A DNA stretch of 64,000 nucleotides from Oceanibaculum indicum P24 (GTDB lineage: Bacteria; Pseudomonadota; Alphaproteobacteria; Oceanibaculales; Oceanibaculaceae). Numbering within the stretch: the stretch's first letter is position 1; every line of letters begins with the position of its first letter. The DNA is taken from NCBI RefSeq assembly GCF_000299935.1, contig NZ_AMRL01000012.1, positions 45,957 through 109,956 of the forward strand, written 5' to 3'. The notes under the pieces were generated by a model. The model worked only from the letters and a program-made list of their open reading frames with translations. It was not told the DNA's origin and did no database searches. The position numbers and the translations under genes were made by a program. Positions 28,882 through 36,376 of the stretch are shown here, piece by piece.

Positions 28882-30336
28882 ATGGACGGAACAGCGACGC
28901 AGCCCCTGCTCTCCGACTATGAAGCCTCAGGCTATTACTGCGAGCTATTTGGCACATCGGACCGGCCTGCAACGCACAATGCCGGCCTGATCGAACGACT
29001 GCAGGGTATGAGCACGGAAGAGCTGGTGCGCCGCGCCCGTGCCGCGGAGCGCGAACTGTTCAACCTTGGCATCACCTTTACCGTCTATTCGGAAAGCGAC
29101 GCCATCGACCGTATCCTGCCCTTTGACGTGATTCCGCGCGTCCTGTCGGCGGCCGACTGGGATCATCTAGAGCGTGGCGTCATCCAGCGGGTGACGGCGC
29201 TCAACCTGTTCCTGAAGGATATCTACGGCGACCAGAAGATCCTGAAGGACGGCGTCGTGCCGGCCGATCTGATCTTCGGCAACAAGAATTTCCGCCAGCA
29301 GATGGTCGGCGTGAAAGTCGCCCACGATACCTACGTCCATGTCTGCGGCGTTGATCTGGTACGCGACGAGGCCGGAGAGTTCCTGGTGCTGGAGGATAAT
29401 GGGCGCTGCCCGTCCGGCGTATCCTATGTGGTGGAAAACCGCCACATGATGCAGCGCACCTTCGCCGACCTGATGGGCGGCGTTGGCATCCGTCCCGTCG
29501 GCAATTACGGCCAGATGCTGCTGGAAGCCTGCGCCGACATTGCCCCGGCCGACATCCAGGACCCGACTGTCGTGCTGCTCTCCCCCGGCACTTACAATTC
29601 GGCCTATTTCGAGCACATCTTCCTGGCCCGAGAGATGGGCGTGCCCCTGGTCGAGGGCCGCGACCTGGTTGTCGAGAACGACCGCGTCTATATGCGCACC
29701 ATCTCCGGCCTGCAGCCGGTTCACACGATCTACCGCCGGATCGACGATGATTTCCTCGATCCAGAGGTGTTCCGCCCGGACAGCATGCTGGGCGTACCCG
29801 GCCTGATGCGTGCCTACCGCGCCGGCAATCTCGGGCTGGCGAATGCGGTCGGCACCGGCGTTGCCGACGACAAGGCCGTCTATGCCTACATGCCGCGCAT
29901 CATCAAATATTATCTCGGCGAGGACCCGGTCCTGAACAATGTCGAGACCCATATCTGCCGGGAGCCCGAGGGTTTGCGCTACACGCTGGACCACCTGTCC
30001 CAGCTGGTGGTGAAGCCGGTCGGTGAATCGGGCGGCTATGGCGTGATGATCGGTCCGCGCGCCAGCCTTGAGGAGCTGGCCGACACAAGGGAGAAACTGC
30101 TGAAGGACCCGGCCAATTTCATCAGTCAGCCGATGGTGAAGCTGTCAGTCTGCCCAACCCTGATCGAACAGGCGCTGGAACCACGCCATGTCGACCTCCG
30201 CCCCTTCGCCGTCACCGGCCAGAAGACCTGGGTGCTGCCCGGCGGTCTCAGCCGGGTAGCCATGAAACGTGGATCGCTTGTCGTGAATTCTTCGCAGGGC
30301 GGCGGCTCCAAAGATACCTGGGTGCTGGAATCGTGA
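28882..30336 (+). CDS. Circularly permuted ATP-grasp protein
   Basis: This 484-residue protein belongs to the CP_ATPgrasp family, predicted to form amide or peptide bonds from a carboxylate and an amine using ATP. Visible conserved blocks are PFDVIPRVLSAADWDHLERGV near 80, FLVLEDNGRCPSGVSYVVENR near 165, PGTYNSAYFEH near 225, VVKPVGESGGYGVMIGP near 375 and the C-terminal LRPFAVTGQKTWVLPGGLSRVA. ATG 28882 with AGGTGAGG upstream is preferred; an in-frame ATG 12 codons earlier lacks a site. The stop overlaps the alpha-E gene start (GTGA), the usual partner. The substrate is unknown; peptide tagging or a secondary metabolite have been proposed for such pairs. Confidence 0.9.
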   Translation: MDGTATQPLLSDYEASGYYCELFGTSDRPATHNAGLIERLQGMSTEELVRRARAAERELFNLGITFTVYSESDAIDRILPFDVIPRVLSAADWDHLERGVIQRVTALNLFLKDIYGDQKILKDGVVPADLIFGNKNFRQQMVGVKVAHDTYVHVCGVDLVRDEAGEFLVLEDNGRCPSGVSYVVENRHMMQRTFADLMGGVGIRPVGNYGQMLLEACADIAPADIQDPTVVLLSPGTYNSAYFEHIFLAREMGVPLVEGRDLVVENDRVYMRTISGLQPVHTIYRRIDDDFLDPEVFRPDSMLGVPGLMRAYRAGNLGLANAVGTGVADDKAVYAYMPRIIKYYLGEDPVLNNVETHICREPEGLRYTLDHLSQLVVKPVGESGGYGVMIGPRASLEELADTREKLLKDPANFISQPMVKLSVCPTLIEQALEPRHVDLRPFAVTGQKTWVLPGGLSRVAMKRGSLVVNSSQGGGSKDTWVLES

Positions 30337-31277
30337 CGGTCCTGCTCTCCCGTTACGCCGAGTGCGTGTTCTGGATGGCCCGCTATATGGAGCGGGCCGA
30401 GAATCTCGCCCGTATCCTCGATGTGCACGAAACCTTCACGCGTGATCGCAGCGGCAGCGTTAACTGGAGTTCCGTCGTCTCCATTTATTCCGACGACGCC
30501 CGCTTCTACGAACGTCATGCCCAGGCAAACGCCAAGGCGGTGCTCGATTTCTACCTGCTGGATCGGGACAATCCCAGCTCGATCCTGTCGTCGATCCGCG
30601 CCGCGCGGGAAAATGCGCGCACGCTCCGGCCGCTGATCAGCACCGAGATGTGGACCCACATCAACGTGTTCTACAACAATATGAACGCGATGACCCAGGC
30701 CGACATCGCCATGGCCGGCGTGTCGCAGACCTGCGCGCAGATCAAGGAAAACTGCCAGACCCATTTCGGCATCACGGAGGGTACCTTCTACCGCGATGCC
30801 AGCTGGTACTTCTATCTACTTGGAAAATATCTGGAACGCGCCGACCAGACCTCGCGCATCCTGGATATCAAGTACCATCTTCTGGCGCCCTCGAATCAGG
30901 CGCTGGGTGCCGCCATCGACACCAGCCAGTGGAACGCGCTGCTGCGTTCCGTCGCCGGCTACCACGCTTTCCGGCGGGCGCATTCGCGGGGCTTCAGCCC
31001 GGCGCTGGTTGCCGACTTCCTGCTGTTCGACAGCAGCTTCCCACGGTCGGTCACCATGTGCTTTCATATGGTGGATGATCTGCTGCACCGGATGCGCAGC
31101 CGCTACGGCTTGCGCGGTGGCGCGGCGGCGCTGGAGCGGCTGGACGAGGTCCGGGCCGCCCTCGACGAGCAGAAGATCGACAGCGTCCTGAAGGAAGGGC
31201 TGCACGAGTTCGCGGACTGGATTCAGCGTCAGGCCATGGATATCGCCGGCGATATCCAGCGCGAATTTTTCGTATAG
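30333..31277 (+). CDS. Alpha-E domain protein
   Basis: This all-helical 314-residue protein is of the alpha-E family, named for conserved glutamates and found almost always beside circularly permuted ATP-grasp genes. It opens LLSRYAECVFWMARYMERAENLARIL, the family's N-terminal motif, and has a second copy of similar pattern near residue 165 (WYFYLLGKYLERADQTSRILDIKY), suggesting an internal repeat. It starts at GTG 30333 inside the ATP-grasp stop codon, so translation is coupled. The role is predicted to be substrate binding or activation for the ATP-grasp ligase. bpt follows after 9 bases. Confidence 0.9.
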   Translation: MTVLLSRYAECVFWMARYMERAENLARILDVHETFTRDRSGSVNWSSVVSIYSDDARFYERHAQANAKAVLDFYLLDRDNPSSILSSIRAARENARTLRPLISTEMWTHINVFYNNMNAMTQADIAMAGVSQTCAQIKENCQTHFGITEGTFYRDASWYFYLLGKYLERADQTSRILDIKYHLLAPSNQALGAAIDTSQWNALLRSVAGYHAFRRAHSRGFSPALVADFLLFDSSFPRSVTMCFHMVDDLLHRMRSRYGLRGGAAALERLDEVRAALDEQKIDSVLKEGLHEFADWIQRQAMDIAGDIQREFFV

Positions 31278-31286
31278 GAGCACGAC

Positions 31287-32093
31287 ATGTTCCTGGGAGA
31301 CCGCAACATTCTGACCGCGCCGGTCTATTTCTTCCGGACCGCGCCGATGCCCTGTCCCTACCTGAACAACCGGGTGGAGCGGCGGCTGGTCGCCGATCTG
31401 GGCAAGGCGGTCACCCAGGCGCATTATGACCAGCTTGCCATCGCCGGTTTCCGGCGCAGCCAGAACCTGGTCTATCGGCCGGCCTGCCCCGGATGCCAGG
31501 CCTGTGTGCCGGTGCGCCTGCGCGCCCGCGATTTCCAGCCCAGCCGCAGCCAGCGTCGGATTCTGCGCGCCAATGCCCACCTGCATGGCGAAGCGGTTCC
31601 CGCATCGGCCAGCTGGGAGCAGTACAGGCTGTTCACCGCCTATCAGGCCGGACGGCATCTCGGCGGCGAGATGTCCTTCATGACCTATGAGGATTATCGG
31701 GACATGGTCGAGGTGTCGCCCATCGACACCTGGCTGGTGGAATATCGCGACCGTGACCAGAAGCTGGTGGCGGTCATGCTGGCGGACCGTCAGAGCGACG
31801 GGCTGTCGGCGGTGTACAGCTTCTACAATCCGGCGGCGCCGCGCCACGGGCTCGGCACCTTCATGATTCTGGATGCCGTCAACCGCACCCTCCAGGCCGG
31901 GCTGGACTATCTCTATCTCGGCTATTGGATCAAGGGCAGCCAGAAGATGGCCTACAAGACCCGCTTCAGGCCGCTGGAAGGCCTTGGCATGAATGGTTGG
32001 GAACTGCTGGACCCGGAGAACCCCGAAGTGTCGCGCTGCGGCACCGACCGGCCGGCCCCCACCATGTTCGCCAATCCCGGCCTATATCCGTGA
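31287..32093 (+). CDS. bpt: Aspartate/glutamate leucyltransferase (N-end rule)
   Basis: Bpt transfers leucine from Leu-tRNA to proteins with N-terminal Asp or Glu, creating a degron for ClpS/ClpAP. The 268-residue protein has CPYLNNRVERRLV near residue 24 and the Cys-rich CPGCQACVPVR near 68, both typical of bacterial ATE1-like transferases, and ends with KMAYKTRFRPLEGL and FANPGLYP. An AGGAG site precedes ATG 31287. It is only 9 bases downstream of the alpha-E gene, an arrangement that links an N-terminal tagging enzyme with a predicted peptide ligase. The last codons are part of a short tandem repeat that continues past the stop. Confidence 0.93.
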   Translation: MFLGDRNILTAPVYFFRTAPMPCPYLNNRVERRLVADLGKAVTQAHYDQLAIAGFRRSQNLVYRPACPGCQACVPVRLRARDFQPSRSQRRILRANAHLHGEAVPASASWEQYRLFTAYQAGRHLGGEMSFMTYEDYRDMVEVSPIDTWLVEYRDRDQKLVAVMLADRQSDGLSAVYSFYNPAAPRHGLGTFMILDAVNRTLQAGLDYLYLGYWIKGSQKMAYKTRFRPLEGLGMNGWELLDPENPEVSRCGTDRPAPTMFANPGLYP

Positions 32094-32121
32094 CCCTATA
32101 TCCGTGCCCCCTATATCCGTG
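32081..32121 (+). repeat. Three tandem copies of a 12-base unit at the bpt 3' end
   Basis: CCTATATCCGTG occurs at 32081-32092, 32095-32106 and 32110-32121, with periods of 14 and 15 bases. The first copy encodes the last codons and the first bases of the stop codon of bpt; the others are outside the gene. This looks like slippage duplication of the gene end. Confidence 0.9.
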
Positions 32122-32170
32122 ACAGCGGATAAAGTTTGCCACAAACTTCACCCACGGACGCGGTCGCCAG

Positions 32171-32198
32171 TTGCGGCGGCTTTCGGACCGAATATAAT
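32171..32198 (+). promoter_or_regulatory. Sigma-70-type promoter for the TRAP binding-protein gene
   Basis: TTGCGG at 32171-32176, a 16-base spacer, and a perfect TATAAT at 32193-32198, about 95 bases before the ATG at 32294. It is one of the best -10 hexamers in the window. Confidence 0.6.
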
Positions 32199-32293
32199 CC
32201 GTGCGCATATTTGATTCTGCGGGCTCAAGAAACCGCACGGCAGATAAGCAAGACCGCGGGTCACAAGACCCGACAGCAACAGGGAGCAAACGT

Positions 32294-33400
32294 ATGGAAC
32301 GTCGTAAATTTCTGAAGAGCGCTGCGCTTGGCGGTGCTGGCGTCGCGGCTACCGCCGCGGCCTTCCCGGCCCCGGCCCTCAGCCAGGGCAAGATGGAATG
32401 GCGCATGGTCACCAGCTGGCCGAAGGGGCTTCCGGGCCTCGGCACGGGTGCTGAACGCCTGGCCAAGCGCATCACCGATGCCAGCGACGGCCGCCTGACC
32501 ATCAAGGTTTTCGCCGGCGGCGAGTTGGTCCCCGCCCTTCAGGTCTGGGACGCCGTGTCCAGCGGCACCGCCGATATGGGCCATGACGCAGCCTATTATC
32601 ACATGGGCAAGTCGGCCGGCACGCCGTTCTTCTCGACCGTGCCGTTCGGCATGACCACGCATGAGCTGAACGCCTGGATCAAGTGGGGCGGCGGACAGCA
32701 GCTGTGGGACGAGTTCTACGCGCCCTTCAACCTGAAGGCGTTCCATGCCGGCAATACCGGTGTGCAGATGGGTGGCTGGTTCCGCAAGGAAATCACCAGT
32801 GTTGACGATCTGAAGGGGCTGAAGTTCCGCATGCCGGGCCAGGGTGGCCAGGTGCTGCAGAAGCTGGGTGCCACCGTTGTGCTGCTGCCGGGCGGTGAGA
32901 TTTTCCCGGCCCTGCAGTCTGGCGCCATCGACGGCACCGAGTGGGTCGGCCCCTATAACGACCTGTCGCTCGGCTTCCACCAGGTCGCAAAATTCTACTA
33001 CTATCCGGGCTTCCACGAGCCGGCCCCGGGCATCCAGGCGACCTTCAACAAGGCGAAGTTCGACGCGCTTCCGAATGACCTGAAGATTCTCGTCGAATCC
33101 TGCTGCGCCGCCGAGAACGAGTTGATGGTGGCCGAGTTCAACCAGCGCTCAGGCCCGGCCCTGCAGACGCTGATCCGCGATCATGGCGTGCAGCTGAAGC
33201 AGTTCTCGCGCGAGATCCTGGAGGCTTTCGGCACCAAGTCCGGCGAGTTGATGGAAGAGATTCTGGCCAGCAACGATCCGATGGTGAAGAAGATCGCCGA
33301 GGAGTATCTGAAGGCCCGCCGCCTGCTGATGAGCTACACCCGCATCACGGAACAGGGCTACACCAACGCCCGGTCGCTGCCCTTCAAATATCCGGGCTGA
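32294..33400 (+). CDS. TRAP transporter solute-binding protein, DctP family, Tat-exported
   Basis: This periplasmic solute receptor is 368 residues long. ATG 32294 has AGGGAG 7 bases upstream and starts a twin-arginine signal (ERRKFLK, then AALGGAGVAATAAAFPAPALSQ), so it is probably exported folded. The mature protein has WRMVTSWPKGLPGLGTGAE and EWVGPYNDLSLGFHQVAKFYYYPGFHEP (given in part), resembling the alpha-keto acid or mannitol-type DctP proteins that bind as dimers. Its permease genes lie downstream but on the opposite strand, converging on it across a shared terminator, which is unusual. The ligand is unknown; 2-oxo acids are a reasonable guess from the family. Confidence 0.92.
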   Translation: MERRKFLKSAALGGAGVAATAAAFPAPALSQGKMEWRMVTSWPKGLPGLGTGAERLAKRITDASDGRLTIKVFAGGELVPALQVWDAVSSGTADMGHDAAYYHMGKSAGTPFFSTVPFGMTTHELNAWIKWGGGQQLWDEFYAPFNLKAFHAGNTGVQMGGWFRKEITSVDDLKGLKFRMPGQGGQVLQKLGATVVLLPGGEIFPALQSGAIDGTEWVGPYNDLSLGFHQVAKFYYYPGFHEPAPGIQATFNKAKFDALPNDLKILVESCCAAENELMVAEFNQRSGPALQTLIRDHGVQLKQFSREILEAFGTKSGELMEEILASNDPMVKKIAEEYLKARRLLMSYTRITEQGYTNARSLPFKYPG

Positions 33401-33421
33401 TCGCGGCATCACGCCAACAAG

Positions 33422-33458
33422 AAACCCGCCCCGGGCAACCGGGGCGGGTTTTCTTTTG
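33422..33458. terminator. Strong terminator between convergent TRAP genes
   Basis: A perfect 13-base-pair stem (33422-33434 with 33439-33451) closes a GCAA tetraloop and is followed by TCTTTT on the plus strand. On the minus strand a shorter T-rich run follows, so it may end transcription from both sides. Confidence 0.92.
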
Positions 33459-33481
33459 CCTGTTTTCGGTGGTGCCGGCGC

Positions 33482-35008
33482 TTATTTGAACTGGCTGGTC
33501 GGGTCCGAGAAGCTGTCCCCGCCACCAGGCGTCAGCGTGTCCTGGGTGCCCTTCAGCATATCCTCCAGGCTCTGCGGCGGCTGGTCCGAGCCCGGCACGC
33601 CGGCCGCTGGCGCCGGTTCGCCGAACACGATCTCCGGCAGCCAGGTCGCCAGCGACGGGAACTCCCACAGGATGGCGATGGCAATGACCTGGATCGCGAC
33701 GAACGGCACCGCGCCGCGATAGATCGCTCCGGTACTGACCAGTTTTGCCGCCACACCGCGCAGATAGAACAGCGCGAAGCCGAAGGGTGGCGTCAGGAAG
33801 CTGGTCTGCAAATTCACGCCGATCATCACGCCGAGCCAGACCGGATCGACCCCCATCATCAGCAGCACCGGGGCCGTGATCGGCACCACGATGAAGATGA
33901 TCTCGAAGGTATCCAGGAAGAAGCCCAGCAGGAACATCAGCGCCATGACCGCCAGGATCGCGGTGAACTGGCCGCCCGGCAGGCTGGACAGCACGTCCTC
34001 CACCACCTTCTCGCCACCAAGGCCGCGGAACACGACGGAGAAGACAGAGGCACCCAGCAGCAGGATGAAGACCATCGAGGTGATGGTCATCGTCGAGCGC
34101 ATGACCTGCTTCAGGATGCCGAGATTGAACTGACGGTTGGCCGCCGCAAGGATGGTCGCGCCGACCGCGCCGACGGAGGCCGATTCGGTCGGCGTGGCGA
34201 AACCGGCAAGGATCGAGCCGAGCACCGCGATGATGAGCAGCAGCGGCGGCACCATCACCTTGATCACACGCAACGGCAGGCCACGGCGTTGTGCCGCCGT
34301 CATCTCAATGGCCGGGCAGCTTTGCGGGCTGACGACGGAGCGGATCAGAATCCAGATGATGTAGAGCCCTACAAGCAGCAGGCCTGGCAGCAGTGCGCCA
34401 ACGAACAGATCACCGACCGACACCGGATCCGGCGCCAGATTCCCCTTGGCCAGCTGCGCGGCCTGGTTGGCGCCTTGCAGCATGTCGCCGATGAAGATCA
34501 GCACGGTCGAGGGCGGGATGATCTGCCCCAGCGTGCCCGAGGCGCAGATGATGCCGCTGGCCAGCTTCGGATCATAACCCGCCCGCATCATCGCCGGCAG
34601 GCTGAGCAGCCCCATGGTAACGACCGTGGCACCGACAATGCCGGTCGAAGCGGCCAGCAGCGTGCCCACCAGGATCACCGAGATGCCGAGGCCGCCGCGC
34701 AGCGTGCCGAACAGCTGGCCCATCGTCTCCAGCAGCGCCTCGGCGATACGAGAGCGTTCCAGCATCACGCCCATGAAGACGAACAGCGGCACCGCGACCA
34801 GCACCTCATTGATCATGGTGCCGAAATAGCGGGCCGGCAGGCTGGTCAGGAAGGCATAGTCGAAGACGCCCAGAAAATGGCCGAGGACGCTGAAGATCAG
34901 CGCCGTGCCGGCCAGGGTGAAGGCAACCGGGTAGCCCACCAGCACGATGAAGATCGTGACGATGAACATCAGCATGGCGATCAGTTCGCCGAGAAGAGCC
35001 TTATCCAT
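33482..35008 (-). CDS. dctM: TRAP transporter large permease subunit (DctM)
   Basis: This 508-residue inner-membrane subunit carries out ion-coupled transport. About twelve hydrophobic helices are visible. Family segments include PLFVFMGVMLERSRIAEALLE near 75, LLAASTGIVGATVVTMGLLSLPAM near 115, SGIICASGTLGQIIPPSTVLIFIGD near 150 (given in part) and LLLGASVFSVVFRGLGGE. The C-terminal 40 residues (about 465-508) are polar and Pro/Gly-rich, longer than in many DctM proteins. It follows the dctQ gene directly on the minus strand. Its binding protein is the convergent gene at 32294-33400. Confidence 0.93.
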   Translation of the reverse strand: MDKALLGELIAMLMFIVTIFIVLVGYPVAFTLAGTALIFSVLGHFLGVFDYAFLTSLPARYFGTMINEVLVAVPLFVFMGVMLERSRIAEALLETMGQLFGTLRGGLGISVILVGTLLAASTGIVGATVVTMGLLSLPAMMRAGYDPKLASGIICASGTLGQIIPPSTVLIFIGDMLQGANQAAQLAKGNLAPDPVSVGDLFVGALLPGLLLVGLYIIWILIRSVVSPQSCPAIEMTAAQRRGLPLRVIKVMVPPLLLIIAVLGSILAGFATPTESASVGAVGATILAAANRQFNLGILKQVMRSTMTITSMVFILLLGASVFSVVFRGLGGEKVVEDVLSSLPGGQFTAILAVMALMFLLGFFLDTFEIIFIVVPITAPVLLMMGVDPVWLGVMIGVNLQTSFLTPPFGFALFYLRGVAAKLVSTGAIYRGAVPFVAIQVIAIAILWEFPSLATWLPEIVFGEPAPAAGVPGSDQPPQSLEDMLKGTQDTLTPGGGDSFSDPTSQFK

Positions 35009-35017
35009 CGTGCTGTC

Positions 35018-35563
35018 CTAGCGCTTGGTGAATTCTTCGGGTTCCGGCAGGAAGCCGGCATGGCCCTTCAGGATCAGGATGCTGCGCCCCATCAGCGCCA
35101 GCCCCTGCAAGCCGACCAGGAAGCAGAACACCAGGATCAGGCTCTTCAGCACATAGAGCGCCGGCATGCCGCCGCCCTGCGGCGAGGATTCGCCGACCCT
35201 GTAGGACGCCTCGAAGAAACCCACCCCGTAATAGGCCACCACGGCCAGCCAGGGCAGCAGGAAGACGATGGTTCCGAAGATATTGGTCCAGGCCTTCTTC
35301 CGGACATCCAGCCGGTCATAGAAGATATCGACCCGGACATGGCCGCCGTGCAGCATGGTGTAGCCCGCGCCCACCATGAACACGATGGCATGCGACCACA
35401 CATACAGTTCCTGCAGCCACAATATGCCGATACCGAAGGCATAGCGCAGGACCACGACGACGAAACAGATGACAACCGTGGCCAGGGTAAACCAGGACAC
35501 GAAACGCCCGATATACTCGTTCATCGAGTCTACCAGACGCACAAAAAACTCCAGGGCGCTCAC
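35018..35563 (-). CDS. dctQ: TRAP transporter small permease subunit (DctQ)
   Basis: This 181-residue membrane protein with four hydrophobic helices helps couple the binding protein to DctM. Conserved segments are LRYAFGIGILWLQELYVWSHA (given in part) and GGHVRVDIFYDRL, both standard for DctQ. GTG 35563 is chosen as the start: it gives the family's N terminus (SALEFFVRLVDSMNEYIGRF) and a GGGAGG site lies 4 bases upstream, though the spacing is short; a TTG six codons earlier is the alternative. dctM starts 9 bases after its stop. Confidence 0.9.
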   Translation of the reverse strand: MSALEFFVRLVDSMNEYIGRFVSWFTLATVVICFVVVVLRYAFGIGILWLQELYVWSHAIVFMVGAGYTMLHGGHVRVDIFYDRLDVRKKAWTNIFGTIVFLLPWLAVVAYYGVGFFEASYRVGESSPQGGGMPALYVLKSLILVFCFLVGLQGLALMGRSILILKGHAGFLPEPEEFTKR

Positions 35564-35678
35564 ATGGCCTCCCGCTCGCAACTCACCAACCCACTGTCCG
35601 CTGTCCGCTCTTGCCGGCGGATGCAGCGATATATTATGCGCAGCTATTTAGCGAAATGGCGTTGAAAAAGCCATAAGA

Positions 35679-35707
35679 GAAAGGCCCCGACTGATGCGGG
35701 GCCTTTC
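35679..35707 (-). terminator. Terminator downstream of bioY
   Basis: An 11-base-pair stem (35679-35689 with 35697-35707) with a 7-base loop is followed, reading the minus strand, by TCTCTT. It lies just after the bioY stop codon at 35715 and matches that direction. Confidence 0.82.
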
Positions 35708-35714
35708 AATCGCT

Positions 35715-36308
35715 TCAATTCCGGCTGCGCCATCCCAGCTGCAGCACCGAAACCGCCAGGGCGATCTTCAGCGCATCGCCCACCAGGAAGGGCAGAACGC
35801 CGACCGCCAGGGTCTTCTGCCAGTCGCCAATGAAGGCACTGTTCAGATAGCCGGTCCCCAGCGCATAGATCGCCAGGTTGCCCAGCACCAGTGCGGCGAT
35901 GGCCGGCAGGATGCGCCGCGACCAGCCGCGATCCGCCAGCCAGCCGGTCAGCATGACTGCCAGCACGAAGCCGGCAATATAGCCGCCGGTAGGCCCCATC
36001 AGCACGGCGATGCCGCCCGCACCACCGGCAAAGACCGGCAGGCCCATGGCACCCTGCGCGACATGCGCCAGAATGGTCGCGGTGCCCAGCCGCGCGCCAT
36101 AGGTCAGGCCCAGCAGCAGGACGGCGAAGGTCTGGAAGGTGATCGGCACCGGCCACATCGGTACCTTCACCTGCGCCATGACGGCCAGGAACAGGCTGCC
36201 GAAGGCGATCAGTGCCAGCGCCCGGATAGCGCCCTGCGCCATTCCGGCCTGTTCGCGCGCGGGCCAATAGCGCTGCACCAGCGCCTGAGATCCGGTCATG
36301 CTCGTCAT
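35715..36308 (-). CDS. bioY: Biotin transporter substrate-binding component BioY
   Basis: This 197-residue integral membrane protein is the S component of an energy-coupling-factor biotin importer. About six helices are predicted. Family segments include MWPVPITFQTFAVLLLGLTYG near residue 50 (given in part), GAMGLPVFAGGAGG, and LMGPTGGYIAGFVLA. No bioM or bioN genes are adjacent; solitary BioY proteins can transport biotin themselves in some bacteria or share an ECF module. ATG 36308 follows a GGGAG site. It is downstream of parC on the same strand but probably has its own terminator. Confidence 0.95.
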   Translation of the reverse strand: MTSMTGSQALVQRYWPAREQAGMAQGAIRALALIAFGSLFLAVMAQVKVPMWPVPITFQTFAVLLLGLTYGARLGTATILAHVAQGAMGLPVFAGGAGGIAVLMGPTGGYIAGFVLAVMLTGWLADRGWSRRILPAIAALVLGNLAIYALGTGYLNSAFIGDWQKTLAVGVLPFLVGDALKIALAVSVLQLGWRSRN

Positions 36309-36376
36309 CTTTTATGTCTCCCGTTTACGCCCGGCTTGCAGCCGGAAAGTTCCGGCCTTATAGCGCCGGCGCGCCG

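Noticed and set aside
32095..32121. A CRISPR-like repeat array
   Set aside because: The units are 12 bases with 2-3-base gaps, far too short and without spacers; they are slippage copies of the gene end.
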